Of a stretch of DNA of 8,893 nucleotides, positions 1-7,284 are shown piece after piece (the first letter of the stretch is position 1; each line of letters starts with the position of its first letter). Origin of the DNA: Clostridia bacterium (GTDB taxonomy: Bacteria > Bacillota > Clostridia > UBA1381). The notes under the pieces are model-generated. The model searched no databases, was not told the origin of the DNA, and worked only from the letters and a program-made list of their open reading frames with translations. A program made the position numbers and the translations under genes. The stretch is taken from the NCBI GenBank assembly GCA_017420825.1, contig JAFQNU010000013.1, positions 1 to 8,893 on the forward strand. The letters run 5' to 3'.

Positions 1-1
1 A

Positions 2-67
2 AAAACAGAAGGTGTTTTCAGAAGTATCGGAAGTGTAATTGACACAACTCTCGACATAATAAAGTAA
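2..67 (+). CDS. C-terminal end of an unidentified protein (5' end outside window)
   Basis: An open frame enters from the left edge and gives 21 residues, beginning KTEGVFRSIG and ending LDIIK, before a TAA stop at 65-67. The other two plus-strand frames do not lead into this stop. Two things support a real gene end. The stop lies inside a strong terminator-like hairpin (59-103), and the gene on the other side of that hairpin ends in the same way on the opposite strand. The visible tail is amphipathic and mildly hydrophobic, with no motif I recognise, so no function can be given. The gene is convergent with the SulP transporter and is probably not in an operon with anything else here. Confidence refers to this being a gene end, not to any identity. 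Confidence 0.6.
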   Translation, partial: KTEGVFRSIGSVIDTTLDIIK

Positions 68-103
68 CAAGGAGCGGCGTATTGCCGCTCCTTGTTACTT
101 TAT
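59..103. terminator. Bidirectional intrinsic terminator shared by two convergent genes
   Basis: A perfect inverted repeat has 20-bp arms at 59-78 and 84-103 around a 5-nt loop (79-83). The inner 8 bp next to the loop (GGAGCGGC/GCCGCTCC) is GC-rich. The outer 12 bp is AT-rich and gives a U-rich 3' flank (TTGTTACTTTAT) on either transcript, so the element should stop transcription from both sides. It contains the TAA of the left-hand partial gene (65-67) and the TAA of the transporter (95-97). It would end the transporter mRNA, and any read-through from the mutS2 operon. Confidence 0.88.
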
Positions 104-1726
104 AGCACACTCTGCCTTTTTTAATGCAGAGTCTATATTTTCGCAAAAATTTTCTGCTCCGATTATTGTATCGAGTCCAGCTTTTCTAATTGAGTTTAAA
201 GGCTGCTCATTGACATGAGACAAGATAAGTGTTATTCCCTTTTTGTTAAGCTTAACACATAAATCTTCAAGGGTTTTTAATGCAGTTACATCTATCGCTG
301 TAACACTTCTCATTCTGAGTATCACACACTTAGCGTCCATATTTTCAGAAATCGTTGACAATATTCCAACAGCACCGAAAAAGAGAGGTCCGTTTAATTC
401 ATACACATGAACACCTTTGGGTACTGAGCGCAAATTAATACTTTCTTCATCATCTGCATCGTCCCATTTTCTTATTCCTGTCTCGTCTGACATTCTCTTA
501 ATAAATAATGCGGCAGTTAAAATCATACCAAATTCTATTGCAACAACTATATCAAACACAACAGTTAATATAAATGTTAGTATTAACACCATTATATCAC
601 TTTTAGGCGCTTTTTTAATAATTGATGTAAAAGGCTTCCACTGACACATGTTATATGCCACATTGATAAGTATTGCCGCAATAGTCGGCATAGGAATTAT
701 TTTAGCATATGGCATAAGCAATACAAGTGTGAGCATAAGAACAATTGAGTGTACCATACCGGCAACAGGCGTTCTTCCTCCATTATCAACATTTGCCGCT
801 GTTCTTGCTATTGCACCCGTTGCAGGAATACCCCCAAACATTGCAGAGCCGACATTTCCTATTCCCTGTGCAACAAGCTCCATATTTGAACGATGCTTTG
901 AATTTACCATTCCATCTGCAACAACACACGATAACAACGATTCAATTCCTGCCAGAACCGCAATTGTCAAAGCATCAGGAAAAAGTGTTCTGATTGTCTC
1001 TATACTAAAATCAGGCAAGTGAGGTGTTGGAAGCTTATTACTTATATCGGGGTATAATTCTCCGATTGTGTTTACATCTATCGGCAAAAATGATACCATT
1101 GCTATACCTGCAAATACCGCTATTAATGACGCCGGGATTTTTCTTGTCAGTTTTGGAAATAAAAACAAAATAACAAGGCAAACTGCACCAACAACCACCG
1201 CATGAAGATTAATTGTTGTTATATTTTCAAAAAATACTGATAATTTTTCTATCGTTTCAATAGGCTTTTCAGAATAAGAAACACCAAAAAAATCCTTTAG
1301 CTGTCCTACTAATATTGTAACAGCAATACCTGCCGTAAAACCTGTTGTTATAGTATACGGTATGTATTTTATTAGTTTACCAAGCTTCAAAACACCCATT
1401 ATAATAAGCAATATACCTGCCAAAACGGTTGCTGTGGCAAGACCGTCCATACCACTTTTTGCAACAACACCTGCAACGATTGTTGCAAATGCCGCGGTAG
1501 GTCCTGCTATCTGTACCCTGCTACCGCCAAAAAAAGAAATCAAAAAACCTGCAATAATCGCCGTATATAAACCCTCTTCAGGTCCCACTCCCGACGCTAA
1601 TGCAAGTGCAATTGATAAAGGCAGTGCAACAATAGCGACTATAATTCCTGCAATTACATCGTGAACAAATTGTTGTGAGTTGTACTGCTTTAAATTCGAA
1701 AACAACATTGGTTTAAATTCTTTCAT
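95..1726 (-). CDS. SulP/SLC26-family anion transporter with C-terminal STAS domain
   Basis: This is a secondary transporter in the cytoplasmic membrane, 543 residues, of normal bacterial SulP length. The N-terminal two thirds (about 20-410) is a series of hydrophobic segments. It carries the family signature GPTAAF (75-80) after GGSRVQ in transmembrane segment 3, and the TM8/TM10 core residues ESLLSC (262-267) and GAIARTAANV (304-313). Residues about 435-540 form a cytoplasmic STAS domain, with the conserved loop AIDVTAL (477-483); T481 sits where the phosphorylatable Ser/Thr lies in anti-sigma-factor antagonists. Family substrates include sulfate, bicarbonate and C4-dicarboxylates. No sulfate-assimilation or carbonic anhydrase gene is adjacent, so the substrate is unresolved. 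An in-frame ATG at 1792 would add 22 residues, but that codon lies in the -35 box of a good promoter (1764-1792). I therefore chose the ATG at 1724-1726, with GAAAGG (1740-1745) 13 nt upstream. Family call very sure; start likely. Confidence 0.95.
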   Translation of the reverse strand: MKEFKPMLFSNLKQYNSQQFVHDVIAGIIVAIVALPLSIALALASGVGPEEGLYTAIIAGFLISFFGGSRVQIAGPTAAFATIVAGVVAKSGMDGLATATVLAGILLIIMGVLKLGKLIKYIPYTITTGFTAGIAVTILVGQLKDFFGVSYSEKPIETIEKLSVFFENITTINLHAVVVGAVCLVILFLFPKLTRKIPASLIAVFAGIAMVSFLPIDVNTIGELYPDISNKLPTPHLPDFSIETIRTLFPDALTIAVLAGIESLLSCVVADGMVNSKHRSNMELVAQGIGNVGSAMFGGIPATGAIARTAANVDNGGRTPVAGMVHSIVLMLTLVLLMPYAKIIPMPTIAAILINVAYNMCQWKPFTSIIKKAPKSDIMVLILTFILTVVFDIVVAIEFGMILTAALFIKRMSDETGIRKWDDADDEESINLRSVPKGVHVYELNGPLFFGAVGILSTISENMDAKCVILRMRSVTAIDVTALKTLEDLCVKLNKKGITLILSHVNEQPLNSIRKAGLDTIIGAENFCENIDSALKKAECAIK

Positions 1727-1763
1727 AACTATGTATCTGCCTTTCGTAAAATAATCTTTAGTT

Positions 1764-1792
1764 ATTATACAACTTTTAAACCAATATAACAA
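1764..1792 (-). promoter_or_regulatory. Sigma-A-type promoter of the SulP transporter gene
   Basis: Read on the minus strand, TTGTTA (1792-1787) is followed by a 17-nt spacer and a perfect TATAAT (1769-1764). Transcription would start near 1757, giving a leader of about 31 nt before the ATG at 1726. The promoter lies just after the stop of the upstream NTPase gene, so the transporter can be expressed apart from the mutS2 operon. No operator-like inverted repeat is evident around it. Confidence 0.75.
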
Positions 1793-1812
1793 GTTAAATC
1801 TTCAACAAAATT

Positions 1813-2418
1813 TTACATATTTTCCTCTAAAAAGATAGAAATTTTTTCTATAAGACATCTCATTTTGTCACAAAAGTTATCTGACACATCAATCATATTA
1901 AAATTCTGATGAGGTTTCCATGCATTAATGAGTCTATCATCAAGTGCCGCCGCTTCATCGGGGGTTTCTGTTCTCGCAAGGTTATTGTCGGTAGTGTAGT
2001 CCTCTCTTGCACCCTTTGCTGCAGTAACAAGATGAAAAACTGCATCATAACGTGAATATACATCGTTAATATTTAATAATTTCAAAGCTTTGTTAAAATC
2101 CTCACTACTCATATAACCAAGATTATCCGCCATTCCCCTGTCAAAAACTATTATTACCTTATCATGCTGTAAAATATTCTCGGCAGCAGAACAGTATATC
2201 TTCTCATTTTCAATCTGTAAACGCATCTGATAAAGCTGGTATATAAACGGGCTTTTCATTGTCCATGGAGCAATACCGCCTGTTATAAGCTCGGTAGCCG
2301 TTTCACTTACAAATATAACACCATATCCTTCTTTAGTAAATGTGTTTTTTATCCAGGTCATTGCCTCGCTCTTTCCTGCACAAGGCCCGCCAGTTATAAC
2401 AATTTTGATAAGTTTCAC
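1813..2418 (-). CDS. P-loop NTPase, AAA_28/TTD14-like
   Basis: This is a soluble P-loop nucleotide-binding protein of 201 residues. It begins with a beta strand leading straight into Walker A GGPCAGKS (10-17). FDRG (92-95) is the Walker B-like DRG motif of the kinase-like branch. A lid-like segment ARTETPDEAAALD (148-160) is followed by AWKPH (166-170) and MIDVSD (175-180). This Arg-Glu/LD/AW-H/ID order is typical of AAA_28 proteins, related to NadR-type nucleoside kinases and animal TTD14, which binds GTP and phosphoinositides. The bacterial substrate is unknown to me, and both kinase and GTPase activity remain possible. There are two GTG start candidates. The one at 2427 overlaps the YbaK gene by 8 nt but has AGGGAG (2434-2429) only 1 nt away. 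The one at 2418 has the same site 10 nt upstream and gives the usual MKLIKIVITGG start, so I prefer it. It is the last gene of the mutS2 operon. No terminator follows it. Confidence 0.85.
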   Translation of the reverse strand: MKLIKIVITGGPCAGKSEAMTWIKNTFTKEGYGVIFVSETATELITGGIAPWTMKSPFIYQLYQMRLQIENEKIYCSAAENILQHDKVIIVFDRGMADNLGYMSSEDFNKALKLLNINDVYSRYDAVFHLVTAAKGAREDYTTDNNLARTETPDEAAALDDRLINAWKPHQNFNMIDVSDNFCDKMRCLIEKISIFLEENM

Positions 2419-2419
2419 C

Positions 2420-2920
2420 CTATACACTCTCCCTCGTTATATCACCTACTGCTGCATCACACACCGATATCAGTTCATCGGTATTTAGTATCAGTGTAAG
2501 TCCGCATACTCCTCCGCTTACAGCTGTTTTTTCATTGTTCATGCACGAGGAATGTATATATGTCGGATATTTTTTCTTCATACCAATCGGAGAAACTCCT
2601 CCCCTTATGTAGCCCGTCAACCCTAATAATTCCTTAACATGAATCATTTCTGTCTTTTTATCACCTGACAGCCTGGCAAGCTTTTTTAAATCAACCTCAC
2701 AACATACTGGTATGCAAACAACCATTATTCCCTTTTTATCACCTCTTACAACAAGAGTTTTGAAGGAGATTTCGGGATTAATCCCTGCTATTTCTGCAAT
2801 TGTTTCGCCAAAATTATCCCCTATATCTCCTTCATATTCATACTCTATTGCCTCAAAATCAATTTTTGTCGACTGCAACATACGCATTGCATTTGTAATT
2901 ACTGCTTTCTTCTTTGCCAT
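2420..2920 (-). CDS. ybaK: YbaK/EbsC-type aminoacyl-tRNA deacylase (Cys-tRNA(Pro)/related)
   Basis: This is a small cytoplasmic editing-domain protein of 166 residues, close to the usual 155-165. Family members hydrolyse misacylated tRNA in trans, typically Cys-tRNA(Pro). Supporting features are FKTLVV (53-58), where K54 matches the lysine essential in studied YbaK proteins, and the family hallmark GGVSPIGMKK (107-116). The N-terminal part (AMRMLQ, then a Glu/Tyr-rich strand) also fits. Near the C terminus SGGVCG (135-140) stands where many relatives have a more basic GKRG-like loop, so the tRNA or amino acid preference may differ. ProX, YbaK and EbsC subfamilies cannot be separated with confidence from sequence alone. 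Translation starts at ATG 2918-2920 with AAGGAG (2931-2926) 5 nt upstream. That site overlaps the mutS2 stop codon, which suggests translational coupling. The stop is 1 nt before the preferred start of the next gene. Confidence 0.9.
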   Translation of the reverse strand: MAKKKAVITNAMRMLQSTKIDFEAIEYEYEGDIGDNFGETIAEIAGINPEISFKTLVVRGDKKGIMVVCIPVCCEVDLKKLARLSGDKKTEMIHVKELLGLTGYIRGGVSPIGMKKKYPTYIHSSCMNNEKTAVSGGVCGLTLILNTDELISVCDAAVGDITRESV

Positions 2921-2929
2921 ATTTACTCC

Positions 2930-5305
2930 TTATTTCAATTCAACTATTGTAACTCCGTCCTCACCCTCTCCAAAGGTGCCGAAACGATAACCTTTTACGT
3001 ATCTATGCTTTCTGAGCATTTCCTGTATACCTCTTTTTAGAACTCCTGTTCCCTTACCATGTACAATTGTTACAGGTGAGATAGCCGCAAGATAACAGTC
3101 ATCCAAAAACTTCTCAACATTCATACATGCTTCTTCAAGGTTTTGTCCTCTTACATCAACAGAAGTTGTTACATCCTTTGATTTTGAAACAAATGCATGT
3201 GTTGTTTTTACATATTTATCAGCAAGCTGTTTTGATGTCTTATCTTCAACCTTCTTCAAATTCGAAATGTGAACCTCAAGCTTGATTATTCCTGCCTGAA
3301 CCATTAACATTCCATTCTTGTCAGGCAATTTCAATACACTCGCTTCCTGATCACTCATTGTAACAATCTGAACATTATCTCCAACCTTCAGATTTTTCGG
3401 AGCTTCATGATATATCTTTCTCGGCTTTGCAGACTTTTCCATAGCCTTGTCTATGCTTTCTTCCTTTGTTTTAAGTCTTTGCCTTGACTTTTCTATCTTC
3501 TCATTTGCATTCTTTGAACTTTTTTCTAATTTTTGCAGTTCTTTAATAACAGTATTTGCCTCTTCCTTGGCATCCATTACTATGATTTTAGCCTCATGAC
3601 GTGCCTCATCCAATATACGAGCCTTATTTTCCTTCAGGCTTTTCCTTTCCTTATCCAGCTGTGCTCTCAAATCTTTGATTTCCTTCTTCATTCTCTGAGC
3701 ATATTCCATTTCAGAACGTGCTTTTGCTCTTGATATTTCAAGATCTGAAATTACATCCTCAAATTTCACATTTTCGTCTGATAACAACTCATTTGCCCTG
3801 TCTATAATAACCTCATCAAGCCCCAATCGTCTTGATATGGCAAAGGCATTTGATTTTCCCGGAACACCTATCATAAGCTTATAGGTTGGATTTAAGGTTT
3901 CGACATTAAATTCACAAGACGCATTTTCTACCCTGTCAGTTGACAGTGCATAAAGCTTTAATTCACTATAATGTGTTGTTGCCGCAGTTTTTACATTAAA
4001 CAACTTTAAATGTTCAAGGATTGAAATAGCAAGTGCAGCACCCTCGGTCGGGTCTGTACCCGCTCCAAGCTCATCAAACAATGCAAGAGAATTATCATCA
4101 ACATTTTTCAATATTTCAACTATATTCACCATGTGAGATGAAAAAGTTGACAGACTTTGTTCAATACTCTGCTCATCCCCTATATCTGCAAATATATTCG
4201 AAAATACCGCCGCCTTACTGTTATCTGAAACAGGTAAATGCAAACCTGATGCTGCCATAGCTGAAAATAGTCCAAGAGTTTTTAGTGTGACTGTTTTTCC
4301 GCCTGTGTTTGGTCCTGTGATTACAAGTGTATCGTAATTTTCACCAAGCATTATATCATTTGCAACAACCAAATCCTTTGAAATAAGCGGATGACGTGCT
4401 TTTATAAAATTAATAATACCTTTATCGTTAAGTTCAGGTTCTGTGCCATTATAATCAAGTGAAAGCTTTCCTTTACAGAATATAAAATCAAGCTCTGACA
4501 ATATTTTGTAATCAGATATCAGAACAGCAGAATATTCACCGACTTTTGCAGTCAAGTCTGCAAGAATTTTCTGTATTTCCTGTTCCTCTTTATTTTGCAA
4601 GGCTCTTATTTCATTATTTACACTTACTACACTCATAGGTTCAATAAATAATGTTGAGCCACTTGATGAGGTATCATGAACGATACCGCTTACCTCCCCC
4701 TTATACTCAGCACGCACAGGAATTACATACCTTTCCTGACGAATTGTTACAACAGGGTCCTGCAAAAACTTTTTATAATGCTCTGATCTTATCATTGAAT
4801 TTAATGTCTCTTTTATTTTTGCATTAAGACTTTTTTGTTTACGACGTAAATTGGCAAGCTCTGCAGATGCCTCATCTGCTATTTCGTTTTCTGAAATAAT
4901 TGCAGTATTTATTGTATCTTCAAGTTGTTTTACACCTGTAAGGTTTTGTGCATATCCGCCAAGAATATCCAAATCCTCACCACAATCACCCAAATATGAT
5001 TTCATTCTACGTGACACATAAAGAACTCTCGAAATACTAAGAAGCTCTTTGGCATTTAATATCGCACCTATATCACATCGCTTTATTGATGCAGTAATGT
5101 CACCCACAGAAAGATTTACAGGTGGGTTTCCCTGTCTTAGCATAGCAAAAACAGCTTGAGTAGTTTCCTTTTGAGCAAGCCTTGCCTCATTAATCTCAAG
5201 CATTCTCATAGATAGTATTCTACTACGTACACCTTCAGCCTCTGTGTATGAAGATAATTTATTTAATATTTTATCAAATTCTATTGTTTTAAAGCTTTTG
5301 TTCAT
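2930..5305 (-). CDS. mutS2: MutS2: ATPase with Smr nuclease-like domain (ribosome rescue / anti-recombination)
   Basis: This is a full-length MutS2 of 791 residues (family about 780-790). It lacks the mismatch-recognition domain of MutS. The N-terminal core and clamp run to about 300. The ABC-type ATPase follows, with Walker A GPNTGGKT (331-338), signature LSTFSSHM (385-392), Walker B LALFDELG (407-414, catalytic E412) and the H-loop TTHY (443-446). A long charged coiled coil spans about 515-625. A KOW/beta-barrel-like segment lies at about 638-687. The C-terminal Smr domain carries DVRG (717-720) and HGKGTG (749-754). All catalytic motifs look intact. Known roles in relatives are suppression of recombination (Helicobacter) and, in Bacillus subtilis, splitting of collided ribosomes that feeds the RQC pathway. 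Start ATG 5303-5305 has AAGGAA (5321-5316) 10 nt upstream and its own promoter. It is the first gene of a three-gene operon; the next start is 9 nt after its stop. Confidence 0.97.
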   Translation of the reverse strand: MNKSFKTIEFDKILNKLSSYTEAEGVRSRILSMRMLEINEARLAQKETTQAVFAMLRQGNPPVNLSVGDITASIKRCDIGAILNAKELLSISRVLYVSRRMKSYLGDCGEDLDILGGYAQNLTGVKQLEDTINTAIISENEIADEASAELANLRRKQKSLNAKIKETLNSMIRSEHYKKFLQDPVVTIRQERYVIPVRAEYKGEVSGIVHDTSSSGSTLFIEPMSVVSVNNEIRALQNKEEQEIQKILADLTAKVGEYSAVLISDYKILSELDFIFCKGKLSLDYNGTEPELNDKGIINFIKARHPLISKDLVVANDIMLGENYDTLVITGPNTGGKTVTLKTLGLFSAMAASGLHLPVSDNSKAAVFSNIFADIGDEQSIEQSLSTFSSHMVNIVEILKNVDDNSLALFDELGAGTDPTEGAALAISILEHLKLFNVKTAATTHYSELKLYALSTDRVENASCEFNVETLNPTYKLMIGVPGKSNAFAISRRLGLDEVIIDRANELLSDENVKFEDVISDLEISRAKARSEMEYAQRMKKEIKDLRAQLDKERKSLKENKARILDEARHEAKIIVMDAKEEANTVIKELQKLEKSSKNANEKIEKSRQRLKTKEESIDKAMEKSAKPRKIYHEAPKNLKVGDNVQIVTMSDQEASVLKLPDKNGMLMVQAGIIKLEVHISNLKKVEDKTSKQLADKYVKTTHAFVSKSKDVTTSVDVRGQNLEEACMNVEKFLDDCYLAAISPVTIVHGKGTGVLKRGIQEMLRKHRYVKGYRFGTFGEGEDGVTIVELK

Positions 5306-5338
5306 CTTAAATACATTCCTTAATTTTAGTATAATAAT

Positions 5339-5367
5339 ATTATATCAATAAAAGTCGAAAAAAACAA
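5339..5367 (-). promoter_or_regulatory. Promoter of the mutS2-ybaK-NTPase operon
   Basis: On the minus strand TTGTTT (5367-5362) is separated by 17 nt from a perfect TATAAT (5344-5339). Start of transcription is expected near 5332, giving a leader of about 26 nt, too short for a riboswitch. A 10-bp palindrome ATAATATTAT (5334-5343) overlaps the -10 box. In DNA this AT-rich it may be chance. Confidence 0.7.
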
Positions 5368-5395
5368 TATGAAAATACAATATTTGTAAAAATAC

Positions 5396-5424
5396 TTGAA
5401 AAACAGTATAAAATAATATATAAT
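5396..5424 (+). promoter_or_regulatory. Promoter of glmS
   Basis: TTGAAA (5396-5401), a 17-nt spacer and a perfect TATAAT (5419-5424) form a near-consensus sigma-A promoter. The predicted start near 5431 leaves only about 24 nt of leader before the ATG, almost all taken up by the ribosome binding site AAGGAGG (5440-5446, 8 nt from the ATG). The -35 box lies 28 bp from the -35 box of the divergent mutS2 promoter. RNA polymerase could therefore hardly occupy both at once. Confidence 0.8.
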
Positions 5425-5454
5425 ACTGATATAAACAATAAGGAGGTACATCAT

Positions 5455-7245
5455 ATGTGCGGAATAGTAGGATATATAGGTAATGAACAGGCTGCACCAA
5501 TTTTGCTTGAGGGACTTTCAAAGTTAGAATACAGAGGATATGACTCTGCAGGAGTGGCAGTTTGCGATGGTAATTCTGTCGCAATTGAGAAAGCAGTTGG
5601 CAAGCTCTTAAACTTGTCAGATAAAATTTCAGGTGGCGATGCACTAAAAGGAACTAAGGGTATAGGACATACAAGATGGGCAACCCACGGAAAACCCACA
5701 AAGGCAAATGCACATCCGCATTTTAGTGAAAGATTTATAATTGTACACAATGGAATAATAGAAAACGAAGAGGCTCTGCGCCATCATTATTTAAAGGATA
5801 CCGAATTTTTAAGTGATACAGATACCGAGGTAATTGCTCACCTTTTACAAAAATTTACAGATTCAGGGGAAACAACACCTGTTGCAATTCAGCACATTAT
5901 ATCTGAACTTGAAGGGTCATATGCACTCGCAATAATTGATAAAAATGAACCTGATTTATTATATGCTGTAAAAAATAAATCACCTCTTTTAATCGGTCAT
6001 GGTGATGATTTCAATATGATTGGCTCAGATGCCATGGCTATGATTTCAAAAACATCACAATTTTACGAAATAAATGATAAGGAATATGCAATCCTTAGCT
6101 GTAAAGGTGTGGAGATTTACACCGGATACGGTCAAAAAATAGAAAGAGATACCTACAAGGCTGAGCTTGATGTTTCAGATACCGAAAAAGGAACTTATCC
6201 TCACTATATGTTAAAAGAAATCGAGGAGCAACCTGCTGTTATAAGAAGAATATTAAAGGAATATTCAAAGAATACAGGTGAACTCGAAATAGACACAAAA
6301 ATTATTGAAGATATAAGAGCTTGTGATAAAATATATATTGTAGCATGCGGAACAAGTTATCATGCAGGTATTGTAGGAAAACAACTCATTGAACACATTG
6401 CTAATGTTCCGACAGAAGCATGTATAGCAAGTGAGTTTGTATATAATATGCCTCTTTTATCAAAAAAACCTATGTTTATATTTATTTCTCAAAGTGGCGA
6501 AACAGCCGACTGTCGTGCGGTTTTGGTAAAGGTTAAGGAAATGGGATTTAAAACTCTTACAATAACAAACGTTAATGGCTCTACTCTTTCGCGCGAAGCA
6601 GACCATACCTTACTTTTATATGCAGGTCCTGAAATTGCTGTTGCATCAACAAAGGCATATACGGCGCAAATAGCCGTTTTAGCACTTCTTGCATCACAAA
6701 TTAAGAACACTATTAATATTAATCTGAACTATGAACTTTCAAAGGTTTCAAATGTAATCGAGGCACTTTGTACAGACAGAGACAAATATTCACTTTTAGC
6801 CCGAGATTATTTAACAGGAGCAAGAAACTGCTTCTATATAGGCAGAGCACTTGATTATTATGTATGTCTTGAAGCTTCACTAAAGCTCAAAGAAATTTCC
6901 TATATTCAGACTGAAGGTTTTGCTGCAGGAGAATTAAAGCACGGAACAATAGCTTTAATTGAGAATAACACCCCTGTAATTTCGATAATTTCTCAGGAAA
7001 ATATTAATTTGAACACGAGAAGTAATATAAAAGAGGTTAAATCAAGAGGTGCTCATGTTCTCACAATATCCACCAAGTCACTAAGCTCTCAGAAAGATAA
7101 TATTATTGTAAATGATGTTCATGAAATGCTGACACCGCTTGTAATGGTAGTCCCTGCACAATATCTTGCATACTATGCAGCACTACAAAAAGGCTGTGAT
7201 ATTGATAAACCGAGAAATCTTGCAAAATCTGTAACAGTTGAATAA
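5455..7245 (+). CDS. glmS: Glutamine-fructose-6-phosphate aminotransferase (isomerizing), GlmS
   Basis: GlmS makes glucosamine-6-phosphate from fructose-6-phosphate and glutamine, the committed step to UDP-GlcNAc and peptidoglycan, in the cytoplasm. It has 596 residues (family about 600-610). The N-terminal glutaminase domain (to about 235) starts MCGIVGY, so C2 becomes the N-terminal nucleophile after Met removal. It also has GHTRWATHG (71-79), HNG with N99/G100, and D124. Two SIS sugar-phosphate domains follow: CGTS (298-301), SQSGET (345-350) and STK (398-400) in the first. The second has KEIS (E480) and GELKHG (H496), matching the catalytic Glu488 and His504 of the E. coli enzyme. The C terminus KPRNLAKSVTVE is canonical, with K591 matching Lys603, the lysine that forms the Schiff base with the sugar. 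All catalytic residues are present. The start has a perfect AAGGAGG 8 nt upstream. It is a single-gene transcription unit, divergent from mutS2. No glmS ribozyme fits the short leader. Confidence 0.98.
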   Translation: MCGIVGYIGNEQAAPILLEGLSKLEYRGYDSAGVAVCDGNSVAIEKAVGKLLNLSDKISGGDALKGTKGIGHTRWATHGKPTKANAHPHFSERFIIVHNGIIENEEALRHHYLKDTEFLSDTDTEVIAHLLQKFTDSGETTPVAIQHIISELEGSYALAIIDKNEPDLLYAVKNKSPLLIGHGDDFNMIGSDAMAMISKTSQFYEINDKEYAILSCKGVEIYTGYGQKIERDTYKAELDVSDTEKGTYPHYMLKEIEEQPAVIRRILKEYSKNTGELEIDTKIIEDIRACDKIYIVACGTSYHAGIVGKQLIEHIANVPTEACIASEFVYNMPLLSKKPMFIFISQSGETADCRAVLVKVKEMGFKTLTITNVNGSTLSREADHTLLLYAGPEIAVASTKAYTAQIAVLALLASQIKNTININLNYELSKVSNVIEALCTDRDKYSLLARDYLTGARNCFYIGRALDYYVCLEASLKLKEISYIQTEGFAAGELKHGTIALIENNTPVISIISQENINLNTRSNIKEVKSRGAHVLTISTKSLSSQKDNIIVNDVHEMLTPLVMVVPAQYLAYYAALQKGCDIDKPRNLAKSVTVE

Positions 7246-7250
7246 AAAAT

Positions 7251-7280
7251 TATGAGCTGTCTTTTATAAGACAGCTCATA
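7251..7280. terminator. Bidirectional intrinsic terminator between glmS and pckG
   Basis: A perfect 13-bp inverted repeat has arms at 7251-7263 and 7268-7280 with a 4-nt loop TTAT. For pckG (minus strand) it is followed by a strong U-tract: the complement of 7241-7250 reads ATTTTTTATT, which lies over the glmS stop codon. For glmS (plus strand) the tail TTAATTAT is weaker but still AT-rich. Only 39 nt separate the two stop codons, so this one hairpin probably ends both transcripts. Confidence 0.85.
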
Positions 7281-7284
7281 TTAA

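Noticed and set aside
648..1022. Open frame of 124 codons on the plus strand inside the transporter gene
   Set aside because: It mirrors hydrophobic codons of the real gene on the other strand. Other plus-strand frames at 417-644 and 1362-1664 are of the same kind.
1727..1792. N-terminal extension of the transporter from an ATG at 1792
   Set aside because: The extension overlaps a consensus promoter with its -10 box inside it, has no clear ribosome binding site, and begins with non-conserved residues. The ATG at 1726 gives a typical SulP N terminus.
5306..5454. Riboswitch or glmS ribozyme in the mutS2-glmS gap
   Set aside because: The gap is 149 nt, AT-rich and taken up by two divergent promoters. 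I see no stable paired elements, and the predicted leader is about 24 nt.
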